The notes below the pieces were generated by a model. That model saw only the letters and a program-made list of their open reading frames with translations. It was not told the DNA's origin and ran no database searches. A stretch of 64,000 nt of DNA, taken from assembly GCA_016712465.1 (NCBI GenBank), contig JADJQZ010000001.1:1426001-1490000 (forward strand), read 5' to 3'. Position 1 is the stretch's first letter; every line of letters begins with the position of its first letter. The stretch comes from Candidatus Obscuribacter sp. Its GTDB lineage: Bacteria; Cyanobacteriota; Vampirovibrionia; Obscuribacterales; Obscuribacteraceae. A program made the position numbers and the translations under genes. Shown here in pieces: positions 26,498-34,774 of this stretch.

Positions 26498-26638
26498 TTT
26501 GTCGAACAGGTGTAATACGGTTTTTCCAAGGTGCCGGTAATTCTTGGTGGAATCTAAGGGTGTTTGATAACACGTCATCTAGCCTGCCTCTGGCATACTA
26601 GAATCTAGCGGTCTCAAGGCTAAGTACAGGAGTTAATC

Positions 26639-27118
26639 ATGCCAATGTCCAGTCTGTCTGAGAAAGTAAGCTCAATGCTCGAAGGCCGAACTCTTGATCA
26701 GGCTTCGATTTTCTCAACCGTCTGCAACATGATCCTTTCCCCCGTTGAATCTGCTAAGCCCGGTGTTTTAGCTTCTGAGCTTAGGATATACTCTTCTGCC
26801 ACAATCCGAGACTTTAGATCTCCTGAAGCTATTTTGGAACTCGGTCTGCCGCCGGAAGTTGTTGCAAGGGCTAGTTCCTCAGCATTGATTGCGCTTGCAA
26901 TCGGTGCTGAACTTCGTTCTTCGAAGGTGGAGCCAAATGGAGATCTTATAATGACGTTCTCAAATGGATTGACGCTGACAGTCTCTGGAGTTTCTGACAC
27001 CTACGAGGATGCTTGGGTTTTACTACCAGCCTATGAATCCGAACAGCAACGACCATACTCGGAAATTCATTGTTCCAGTTCTGGTGAAATTGATGAATAT
27101 GTTATTGGTTCATGCTGA
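26639..27118 (+). CDS. Small soluble protein, possible immunity-type beta fold
   Basis: 159 residues; AGGAG lies six bases before the ATG. Residues about 95-135 (GDLIMTFSNGLTLTVSG, then YEDAWVLL) resemble the small beta proteins of the DUF6188-like group, which are often found as immunity proteins. The match is by pattern only. The N-terminal 80 residues are helical. It is the third of three consecutive AT-richer plus-strand orphan genes. Confidence 0.5.
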   Translation: MPMSSLSEKVSSMLEGRTLDQASIFSTVCNMILSPVESAKPGVLASELRIYSSATIRDFRSPEAILELGLPPEVVARASSSALIALAIGAELRSSKVEPNGDLIMTFSNGLTLTVSGVSDTYEDAWVLLPAYESEQQRPYSEIHCSSSGEIDEYVIGSC

Positions 27119-27150
27119 AGATCATTTGCTCACATCTGGAGGGACAAAAG

Positions 27151-27418
27151 CTATTTTCGCTCAGAAGAAGTAACTCGATGAACTTTATACCAGGTGGTTT
27201 TGATATTCTTGGGATCGAATTCTATGCTTACCGGACAGTTATCTTGCTTTGCTGTCATTAGCGTCTCAAGCACTGTAGGCAGGTCGCTATCATAGATGTA
27301 TTCAACAAAGTGGAAGCTTCCGTACTGCCAATAGGATGCTTGTTTAGCCGGGTTGTCGGCGGAGCATTTTTTGTTCTGTAAATTCAGTCCCGGAGCGGTT
27401 TAATCTTTCTGGTGTCAT
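27151..27418 (-). pseudogene. Small gene with a frameshift in an A6 run
   Basis: From the ATG at 27418 the frame reads MTPERLNRSGTEFTEQK. One base skipped in the run of six A (27367-27372 region) continues it as CSADNPAKQASYWQ and on through FVEYIYDSDLPTVLETL to KVHRVTSSERK and stop at 27151. Both halves look like natural protein, and together they give about 88 residues. Without the shift, the first frame stops after 24 codons and the second has no start codon. It is either a recent frameshift or a homopolymer sequence error. No family recognised. Confidence 0.45.
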
Positions 27419-27608
27419 ATAGCTCGAAGACCTGATTTTGAATATACCACAAAAAAGACAATTAACAGGTGAAGATTTTCGAGTACAAAGCAGGACTCTG
27501 CGGTACTGCCAGTAGTCTCATCCGCTGATCCTGTACTTGATAGATTGGATGAAACAGCCGCGCCAGGTCCTGGCGCCACGGCATTGTCCCCGACGTTTGT
27601 ATGTGATT

Positions 27609-27655
27609 GCGAACGAGACAGCCCACCTTTTGGGGAGGTGAGCTATCTCGTTCGC
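27609..27655. repeat. Long imperfect hairpin next to the transposase
   Basis: Arms GCGAACGAGA / TCTCGTTCGC (10 bases), AGC / GCT and CACCT / AGGTG pair in register, interrupted only by two symmetrical C-A mismatches, around a seven-base loop (TTTGGGG). That is 18 pairs in 47 bases. It lies about 50 bases past the 3' end of the IS256-type transposase. There is no U-run, so it is a poor terminator. It may be part of the element end or an unrelated palindromic repeat. Confidence 0.55.
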
Positions 27656-27706
27656 TCAGGGCGCTCTATTACGCATGAGCTGCCACTGCCAAATAGATGT
27701 GTCGCT

Positions 27707-28891
27707 CTATTCTACCGGTTGGGACGGCGTGTTAGCGAAACTTAGGTAGCATTTGTCAGTCTGCCAGTCCTCGGAGATCTCCATCACAACCGCAGTTACT
27801 AGTCGCAGGCATGAGGCCGAGTTTGGGAAGATCGATACAACCCGTGTGCGCCGCTTAATCTCCTTGTTCAGGCGCTCGACACCATTAGTAGTTCGAGTCC
27901 GAATTCGATGTTTGGCTGGCAATTTGAAGACCGTAAGACCTTCCGGTATATTTTCCGCCATCCAATTTGATAGGCGTGGGGCTGTCTTCTCATAGCTTGC
28001 TACGGTCTTGCTCAAAAGCCTTTCCGCTTCCTTCCCATCCGGCGCATTGAATATGTTACGTATGTCCGCTGCGACCTGAAGCTTCATTTCCTGCTTTGGC
28101 ACGTGCTTTTGCGCATTCTGCTGGAGATGGTACTGGCATCTCTGCCATGGAACAGCCGGAAATACTGCTTTGCGAGCCGCTTTTAGTCCCGCATGATCAT
28201 CACTGATGAACATTTGGACTCCGTGTAAGCCTCTGTGCTGGAGAGAATGCAAGAACTTTCTCCAATGAATCTCCGCTTCAGAGAGCTCAACCGACACTCC
28301 CAAGACCTCGCGCTTCCCGCTCTCGGATACCCCGACTGCAACAAGAACTGCCTGATCTATGACAACACCTCCCTCTCTCACGTTCTCGTAGCGTGCATCT
28401 AGGTATACATAGCGGAAGCGATCGAGGGCCGCTCTCTCCACGAGGAGAATAGCTCATCAAGCTGGGATGTCGCCTTGCTGACAGAAGCCGAACTGACTTC
28501 AAAGCCGCACAGCTCCTGGGTTATCGACATCACTTTGCGCGTTGATACGCCCTGTAGATACATCTCCGCTATAGCCAATGTAAGTGCTTTCTCGGAGCGC
28601 TGACCCTTCTCTAGGCAGTTAGGATAGAATTTCCCGTCCCTTGTCTGCGGGACCGCTAGCGGTATCTCACCTACTCTTGTCTTAATCGTCTTTGGCTTAA
28701 ACCCGTTGGCATGTGTGGTTCTTGCCTCTGTTCGTTCGTAGGCCTGGCACCTAAATGCTTCTCTCGCTCAGCTAACATGGCGCATTTAGCAAAATCTGAA
28801 TGGCATCTCCTATGCGCTCCAGACCGCCCTCTGACAGTATTTCCAGGATATTCCCTTGGATGTATTTTGTGCTATCATCTTGTAAGACCAT
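27707..28891 (-). pseudogene. IS256-family (Mutator) transposase with three frameshifts
   Basis: The last 244 codons (27707-28441) give the catalytic half of an IS256-family transposase: VYLDARYE with the first Asp, FISDDHAGLKAA with the second, WQRCQYHLQQN, and RTRTTNGVERLNKEIKRRT. Upstream frames continue it in order: ATG at 28891 with AAGGA, ILSEGGLERI, then AEREKHLGARP, then HANGFKPKTIKTRVGE through LCGFEVSSASVSK to WRERP. Frame changes are needed near 28780, 28740 and 28430. The family is certain, but the copy is broken as given. I could not define the terminal inverted repeats. Confidence 0.88.
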
Positions 28892-28921
28892 CGGTTGTCC
28901 TTCTTTCTTGCAATTGAAAGA

Positions 28922-29236
28922 TTAACCGAGGTCTCCCCCTTTTTGACCGCTTTTACAGAAAGTTTCTTGCACCGACGGGTTGTCGGCGCAGTCTTTGAAA
29001 GTATCGCGAGTTGCACGGAAGCTGATCTGTATATTTTTCGTGTCATCGCAATCTACCTGGATAGGCTCCTTCAGAGTGAGGACTATTTCAATCAGGTTGT
29101 TGTTTCTATTGGGATCTTCAGGGGAATACTTGAAGACTGGAAATGATGCTTCAAAAGTTGCAACATCATAGCACTTCAGCCCTGCTTCGATAACGTGATC
29201 GTCACAAGGACCGTCTTGGTTAGTTGATTGTTTCAT
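28922..29236 (-). CDS. Small orphan protein next to the IS element
   Basis: 104 residues, acidic in the middle, six cysteines, no signal peptide and no family recognised. Its ATG overlaps the stop of the upstream gene by ATGA (29233-29236), a strong sign of translational coupling. The stop is only about 30 bases from the transposase start codon, so the original C-terminus may have been cut when the element inserted. Confidence 0.5.
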   Translation of the reverse strand: MKQSTNQDGPCDDHVIEAGLKCYDVATFEASFPVFKYSPEDPNRNNNLIEIVLTLKEPIQVDCDDTKNIQISFRATRDTFKDCADNPSVQETFCKSGQKGGDLG

Positions 29237-29496
29237 TGGTCTCTTTCTCTCCGTTGCTGGTACTCTGCACGTGGATTTTCGCCGCGCTTGTCCTTAGTTG
29301 GAACATTTTCGCTTTTGCACAAACCGTTAGGGATTATACATGAGTGCTCCGTGCTGTCCTTGCAGTTTATCCATGACCTGGTGCAGCAAGTGCTGCTTCG
29401 CCATGCTTCTACTTGTCTGGCTAGGTCTTTGCATTGTAGCCAGCGGCCGGGCAAGCGAATCCAGAATGCTTTTGTAGAAGGCGGTCTGGTGCACAA
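29233..29496 (-). CDS. Small cysteine-rich orphan protein (weakly supported)
   Basis: 87 codons from a TTG at 29496. The content looks natural (CKDLARQVEAWRSSTCC, then NGLCKSENVPTKDKRGENPR). The ATGA overlap with the next gene favours it over the competing frame 29327-29539. It is in the same frame as the upstream 174-residue gene and separated from it only by TAG and two codons, so it could be the tail of a longer protein broken by a stop. The start is therefore doubtful. Function unknown. Confidence 0.4.
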   Translation of the reverse strand: MCTRPPSTKAFWIRLPGRWLQCKDLARQVEAWRSSTCCTRSWINCKDSTEHSCIIPNGLCKSENVPTKDKRGENPRAEYQQRRERDQ

Positions 29497-29502
29497 TTCG
29501 AT

Positions 29503-30027
29503 CTAGGTCAGCTGCTTTACCCAGAGAACAGACTTGCATCCCAGGGTCTTAAGTTGTCGAGAGAGGCTTTCCGCATCCTCCAATGTACTAGCATAGTAAA
29601 GCGCATCAGATTGTGACTCTCGTCCGTCAATGAGTGCAAAGGTCTTTGCCTTGGTGCGGTAATAAATTAATCCGCTTATTTTCTCGAATATTTCCTTTGG
29701 CAGTTCTTCCAAGAGATGCAGGTTCTCCCACTGAAAGTTTTCCCTTTCCCTTTCCTTTTCCACTGGTAAGCTGAACACCGCTCGGTCACGGTCTACCTGC
29801 CAGCGAAGAAGTATGGGCACCTGATTGCAAATTCCGAACCAGACCGCTAAGGGACCAGGTGGATCTCCCATGCCGGGTGGGTCGAAAGTTGGTTCTGCCT
29901 TCAAGAGCGAAATGAGCATTTCCAATGAGATGATTACTTGAAGTTGATCTTCCATGTACAAATTTGTACGTTTATGGAACGCAGTCCAAATTGTGTCCCA
30001 CTCTTCCATAGACACCCACTCAATCAT
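29503..30027 (-). CDS. Orphan protein, possible immunity protein
   Basis: 174 residues; AAGGA lies eight bases before the ATG. It is acidic, with Trp-rich segments (EWDTIWTAF, LAVWFGICNQVPILLRW) and a C-terminal alpha/beta part (KTFALIDGRESQSDALYYAS). No signal peptide or known motif. It starts three bases after the stop of a short remnant frame, and is followed by two more small coupled genes. This arrangement is common for the immunity side of polymorphic toxin loci, but no toxin domain is visible, so that is inference. Confidence 0.5.
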   Translation of the reverse strand: MIEWVSMEEWDTIWTAFHKRTNLYMEDQLQVIISLEMLISLLKAEPTFDPPGMGDPPGPLAVWFGICNQVPILLRWQVDRDRAVFSLPVEKERERENFQWENLHLLEELPKEIFEKISGLIYYRTKAKTFALIDGRESQSDALYYASTLEDAESLSRQLKTLGCKSVLWVKQLT

Positions 30028-30030
30028 TAA

Positions 30031-30141
30031 TCAATTCCTTCCGTATTTGCTGCGCAGCCAGGCTTCCACTAGTCTTTCTTCCTGCTTGCCTGCGTAGCTG
30101 GCGATCTTCTTCATTGCGCCATTGGTAGCTTTCTTTCCGCC
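30031..30141 (-). pseudogene. C-terminal remnant of a lost gene
   Basis: An open minus-strand frame from the stop at 30142 to TGA at 30031 reads GGKKATNGAMKKIASYAGKQ and then EERLVEAWLRSKYGRN. It lacks a usable start apart from an internal ATG (30114) and abuts the next gene by three bases. The 19 bases encoding VEAWLR are identical to the C-terminal region of the coiled-coil gene at 20720-22168, so it is probably the tail of a paralogue. The 180 bases from here to the M48 gene hold nothing I can name. Confidence 0.45.
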
Positions 30142-30324
30142 TTAGTTAATAGATTGTGCTCAAACCTCTTCAGCCCGGTCCTCTTTCTCATGTGTTCCCA
30201 GCGGCGGCGGACCATACAATTTACTTATCCAAGTTCTTCTTCCAGCATTTAAGGTAAGATGATAGTTTGTCAGATTTTCCGGCTTACCCATGCTGCTGAT
30301 GGAAATTGCTCTAAGCTCCCAGGC

Positions 30325-32394
30325 TCACGGATATATGAGCGCATTGTCGAATGACTTGACGGCTTTCAATACGGCATCGCTGCTGGAAAGGATGATATAG
30401 ACATAGCCTGAGCCGGGGAAGGAGACGCTGGAACAGAGCCTACCCAGCGCTGCCTGAGTTGTTGCAGCGTTTGTTTCGCCGCCAAAACTTTCCGGATCTA
30501 TCTTCATGCGCACCACCAGAACGAACATGCGATCTTCCGGGTCTACGTTCAGTTGCTTCTCAACAAGATAGGCAGCCTTGATCGAAGGTTCAACCGAAAC
30601 AAGGGATCTTACCTTCTCTACCTCCTCAGCTGTAGCCGTGTGTGGTTTGAATCTATCAGCACTACTTACCTGGCTGCGTTCGAAATGATACTGCTCATCT
30701 TCTTCGGCATATTTGATGTAGAGTTTCTCGTATTCTTGAAAGCGCTCATGGTCGTGCTCTTTGTCATAGTGCGAAAGCAAAACGGAACAGGCTTCGCGGC
30801 GATATGACTTGCCGTGCTTTGCTACCTTCTCAAATAGCTCAACACCTCGCTTCTTATCGCGCATGTCGAAGTAGCTGTGGGCTGCAAGCTGAAATGCTAC
30901 ATTGGGCTCATCGGGGTGGCGCTCATAGAGATTGGCGTAGAGCGGCATAGCCTCAAGCTCTCCGCGCATTGTGTGAATATTAGAGACGAGTTCGAGTTCT
31001 TCCTGTACGGTCAGGGTTTCTCCCGCGCTACGCTTTTGTTCTAGCTCTAAATTGCGAGTTTCCATAGCTTTCAGGCTCTGCGCTCGCTCTTTCCAGTATT
31101 CTCCGTTTAGCTTGACCCAGTCCTGACAGCAGTAGTCCATGAGCTTTTGATACTGCTCACCGAAGAAGTGTTCGAGGGCGGAGACCTCCACCGGTTCCAT
31201 GATGGCAAAGCGATCAATTAGTTTCTCTGCTTTCAATCTTGGCAGCAGGTTTTGCAGCGTATTGACTTTGTCGCAGCAGGCAATGCGCTCGGCATGTGCC
31301 GGGTGGCTGTCATAGGGTGATGGTTTTGTTAGAAGATCGGCTTCCAGTGTGTCAATAGCTGAGAGTTTGTCGGTGAGCGGAGCGGTCAGCCGAGCCTGCA
31401 AGCGCTTGTAAAAGTCATCTGGAGCAGGACCCTCATAGGGATACTCCCGGAGAAGATTTTGTATCTCATAGCTGGAACAGCGGTCGCTTCTTAAAATCAG
31501 TTGGAGGAAAGAGCGAGCATGGTTTTCCGCCCCGGAGATCTCTATTGCTAGCTTATCGGCTTCACGCTCGTGCTGTCTGGCAATGATGCTGGTGAGCGCC
31601 TCAAAATAGGGGCAGAACCAGGCATAGAACTTCCAGTTGAGCAAGAGCAGCGGCGATTCGGCTTTTTGTAGTGCCTCAAGAATCAGGGCCCAGCGCCTGC
31701 TCATTTTATAAATCCATTCGCTCTTGCGGCTGTGCTCGCCGGCCAGGTGCCCGAATTCGTGCGAAATTACCGACCGGAATTCATCAGGGCTGAGCATCAT
31801 CATCAAGGGCACGCCAAGCAAGAGGTGATTCTCGTAGAAGCCGAACAAACCAAGGCGTGGTCGCTGAATGACGGCAGCATTCACTTCGTAGTTGAGAAAG
31901 ATGCGGTCGACTTTTATGCCGACCTTGTTGGATACATCTCTCACGTGACGCCAGAGGTCTGGATATTCCTTATCTGTCAGTTCGAGCCCTTCGGTCTTCG
32001 GAAACGTTACGAAGAGAGCCTTCAGGTAACAGCCGACGCCGGCAAGTAGGGCGAATAGTGCGAGCAAAATGGGTTTGGCGGCGTACCAACCTACGTGCAT
32101 TTTTGCCGCCAGAAGAATTAGCGCCAGTGCCAACGAAACCAGAATGATGGGCATCACTATCATGAAAGAATAGCCAAGCACTGCCCAGGCCATGACCTTT
32201 GCCTGGTAGAGAGCCGGATTGGTTTTAGAAAGCTGCTCGGCATCGGCCATGCGTTTGAGAAACAGCTTGTCGGCTGCCGACATTGAAGCCTCTGAAGGGC
32301 TGGGTCCCTTGTTCTCTATCTGAGCGGTCGCCGAGATGGCGGACAATTCTGAGGTGGCTCTAAAATTAGTGTTCCCTTGATTCAAGTTAGTCAC
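30325..32394 (-). CDS. M48-family membrane metallopeptidase with C-terminal repeat region
   Basis: 689 residues from a GTG at 32394 with GAGAGG seven bases upstream; the frame also allows a TTG five codons earlier. Two adjacent hydrophobic segments (about residues 66-98 and 105-132) anchor it in the membrane. The zinc site is HEFGH (about 212-216), with the third ligand in HEREAD (about 276). The last 300 residues are a helical region with a TPR-like middle (LYANLYERHPDEPNVAFQLAAHSYFDMRD). M48 proteases such as HtpX degrade damaged membrane proteins. The long C-terminal part suggests a distinct subfamily. Substrate unknown. Confidence 0.85.
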   Translation of the reverse strand: MTNLNQGNTNFRATSELSAISATAQIENKGPSPSEASMSAADKLFLKRMADAEQLSKTNPALYQAKVMAWAVLGYSFMIVMPIILVSLALALILLAAKMHVGWYAAKPILLALFALLAGVGCYLKALFVTFPKTEGLELTDKEYPDLWRHVRDVSNKVGIKVDRIFLNYEVNAAVIQRPRLGLFGFYENHLLLGVPLMMMLSPDEFRSVISHEFGHLAGEHSRKSEWIYKMSRRWALILEALQKAESPLLLLNWKFYAWFCPYFEALTSIIARQHEREADKLAIEISGAENHARSFLQLILRSDRCSSYEIQNLLREYPYEGPAPDDFYKRLQARLTAPLTDKLSAIDTLEADLLTKPSPYDSHPAHAERIACCDKVNTLQNLLPRLKAEKLIDRFAIMEPVEVSALEHFFGEQYQKLMDYCCQDWVKLNGEYWKERAQSLKAMETRNLELEQKRSAGETLTVQEELELVSNIHTMRGELEAMPLYANLYERHPDEPNVAFQLAAHSYFDMRDKKRGVELFEKVAKHGKSYRREACSVLLSHYDKEHDHERFQEYEKLYIKYAEEDEQYHFERSQVSSADRFKPHTATAEEVEKVRSLVSVEPSIKAAYLVEKQLNVDPEDRMFVLVVRMKIDPESFGGETNAATTQAALGRLCSSVSFPGSGYVYIILSSSDAVLKAVKSFDNALIYP

Positions 32395-32604
32395 GGGTGG
32401 ACCTCTCAAGCGTTCGCATTAGAACGATGCCGGGTATCATCCTAAAATAAATACCACCCTGAACGCGTCCGTAACCGCTTTCTGCGATTAACTTCCGACT
32501 GTAAGTTTCCCAGAGAAGCCATTCAATGGGATTTGCCGGTCTAGTCGGCTTCGGTTGTTGTTTAAGCGGTCACGGTTTAAGCGGTTTGTGTGTAAGTGGG
32601 GCCG

Positions 32605-33765
32605 TTATGCCTTTGCCGCTACTTTAGTCTGGGCACGGCGGAAGACGAAGCCTTTCTCAACGGCCAGTTCGGTCGCCAGAACCGCACCGCCGGCGGCGCC
32701 AAGAATGGCATTGTGGGCAAGGGCCGTGAAGCGCACCCAGTTATCTTCGTCTACTTCCAACTGACCGATGGTGACGGCCATGCCGCCGTCGCGCATGACG
32801 TCTAGCTTGGGCTGCGGTCTATCGGGTTCGCTCTGGAAGTAGAGCTGCTTCTGCGGTGCCGAGGGCAGTCCTCTGGTGGGCACGGTTTCGGTGAAGGCTT
32901 CCCATTTAGCGAGAATGGCTTCTTTTGTGACCGGCTTTTTGAATTGCACATTGACATAGGCGGTGTGACCGTCTGCTACGGCTACGCGCACGCACTTGGC
33001 TTTGATGGAGGGTATGGCGACTGACTCGATGCCTTTATCGGTGAGTGTGCCCCAGACTTTCAGGGGCTCTATTTCAGACTTTTTCTCTTCCCCGCCGATG
33101 TAGGGAATGACGTTTTCTACCATTTCGGGCCAGGTAGAGAAGGTTTTGCCGGCTCCGGAGATGGCTTGTTCAGCGTGTACGAATACTTTCGCCGGTTCAA
33201 AATCCTTGAGGGCTGTGAGAGCCAGCACATAGCTTTGAATGGAGCAGTTGCTTTTGACGATGATGGCGCCGGTATCGTAACCGCGAGCCTTTCTCTGGGC
33301 TTCCAGCACTTGCAGGTGATCGCCATTGGTGGCTGGTATCATCATCGGTACCAGAGCATCGAGGCGATTGGCGGAATTACAGGAGGTGACGAAGACGCCT
33401 TTCTTAGCCAGGGCATCTTCCAGTTTCAATACTTCTGCTTTGTCCATGCTGACGGCGCAGAAGACGATGTCGACGCCTTCGGTGGCGGCATCGAGATCGG
33501 CGGCGTCTACTACTTTGATTTTGCCGATGGCTGGCGGTATGGGAAATTCCATGAACCAGCGACCTTCGACGGAGGCGCTGTAGGACATACCAGCCGAGCT
33601 TTTGGAGGCGGCCAATACGGCTACTTCAAACCAGGGGTGGTCTTTGAGCATACGGATTAGCTGTTGCCCCACCATGCCGGTGGCTCCCACTATGCCGACC
33701 TTGAGCTTAGCGCCGGAGAGTTCTTTAACTGTCCCGTTGATTTTCACTTGCGCTGTCTCGTTCAT
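32605..33765 (-). CDS. asd: Aspartate-semialdehyde dehydrogenase
   Basis: 386 residues from the ATG at 33765, with GAGGA five bases upstream. The NADP-binding motif is GIVGATGMVGQQL, and the catalytic Cys lies in KSNCSIQ (about residue 174). A conserved C-terminal His is present in VAVADGHTAYV. The KSNCS form is the archaeal/fungal-type Asd subfamily, which also occurs in many bacteria. The enzyme reduces aspartyl phosphate to the semialdehyde for lysine, diaminopimelate, threonine and methionine synthesis. Its 3' flank (32560-32585) holds two copies of an 11-base direct repeat (GTTTAAGCGGT) of unknown use. Confidence 0.92.
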   Translation of the reverse strand: MNETAQVKINGTVKELSGAKLKVGIVGATGMVGQQLIRMLKDHPWFEVAVLAASKSSAGMSYSASVEGRWFMEFPIPPAIGKIKVVDAADLDAATEGVDIVFCAVSMDKAEVLKLEDALAKKGVFVTSCNSANRLDALVPMMIPATNGDHLQVLEAQRKARGYDTGAIIVKSNCSIQSYVLALTALKDFEPAKVFVHAEQAISGAGKTFSTWPEMVENVIPYIGGEEKKSEIEPLKVWGTLTDKGIESVAIPSIKAKCVRVAVADGHTAYVNVQFKKPVTKEAILAKWEAFTETVPTRGLPSAPQKQLYFQSEPDRPQPKLDVMRDGGMAVTIGQLEVDEDNWVRFTALAHNAILGAAGGAVLATELAVEKGFVFRRAQTKVAAKA

Positions 33766-33869
33766 GGCAATCCTCATTAGCTGTTTGGTAGCTACAGCAG
33801 TATAACAGTGGTCTTCTTGAATACCGTACGAACTACAGTATTTTGTTTCCAGAACTTAATTTCAAAAAC

Positions 33870-34774
33870 TTAAAATTGGCTCTTAGGCTGGGTCTCCGCC
33901 AGGTTCTGTAGATAGGCGGCGTCGGCTTTCTTGAGTTCTACGAGGGTGAAGCTTGTGCCAGGGGGCGGCGCCTGGCCGCTTTCTGTGGCCGGAATGTAGG
34001 GGTCGTTGGCTTGGCAAACGTAGGCTATTTTGCTTGGTAGCGAGGATTTGAGCGCTTTGTACTTAGCTCCCATGATTGCTCTATAGATGGCGCAGGCAGC
34101 CAGGTAGCTGCCGGAAGCGGAGGGTGATGGTTGTCGCTCATGTAAGGGTTGAGGGCTGGTTTTTCCTTCAGGTTGGCAGCGAAAAGTTCGCCCACCGGTA
34201 CCAGGGTAGCGCCCGTCTGGCGGCAGATGGCTTCTGTGGTGAGGCGGATTTCTTCCTGGTGTTTGGTTTGCCCTTTGTCGGCGAAAGCTTCGAAGAAGAG
34301 AATCTTTGTTGGTGTTTCTGCCTTCCGGCTCAGGTCTTTGCCTTTGATGGCTTCAGTGAGAAGGTGGGCATACTGGGCGGCTCGTTTAGGCTCCAGGCGA
34401 ATCTCCGAGGCTTCCTGCAAGACTATGCAGTCCCATTTGCCGCTTGTGACTGCCATTTTGGTTTTGACCGTATGATAGTGACCTTCCAGGGTTTCACCGG
34501 GAAAGGCCAACATTTCGATATCGCAGGGGCGGCCTGAAGTTTTTACAAATTCGTGTACCATCCAGGGCATGAAGCTCATGGCCGTGAGGCTATTTCCCAG
34601 AAAGAGAATGCGCAGCGGCTTGTTGTTGGTTTTTTGCGGCTGTTTGGCGGTGTTGTTGCTGTGGATGACCGTGTGGGCGTTATCAGGCGCCGCCTGCGCT
34701 GAACTGCCGTTGCCGGCGACAAGAAGCAATATGGCGAGTGCCGGCAGGTAACGGTAGAGTGCGGCGGCGCTCAC
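33870..34774 (-). pseudogene. Secreted SGNH-type hydrolase with a one-base frameshift
   Basis: Starts at GTG 34774, overlapping the upstream glucosidase gene by GTGA. The first 215 residues carry a signal peptide (LPALAILLLVAGNGSSAQA) and SGNH block I (ILFLGNSLT). Block V begins as DNHHP. At about 34122 the frame is lost. One extra C restores the sequence as DNHHPSASGSYLAACAIYRA, the expected SGNH block V, and on to a stop at 33870 (about 300 residues in total). As written, the protein ends in unrelated residues at 34025. It is a recent frameshift or a sequence error in a C-run. The intact form would be an exported esterase or acetyl hydrolase. Confidence 0.75.

Noticed and set aside
29327..29539. 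70-codon minus frame overlapping the 174- and 87-residue frames
   Set aside because: Partly protein-like, but the competing frame is coupled by ATGA to the next gene, so this one is less likely. Not excluded.
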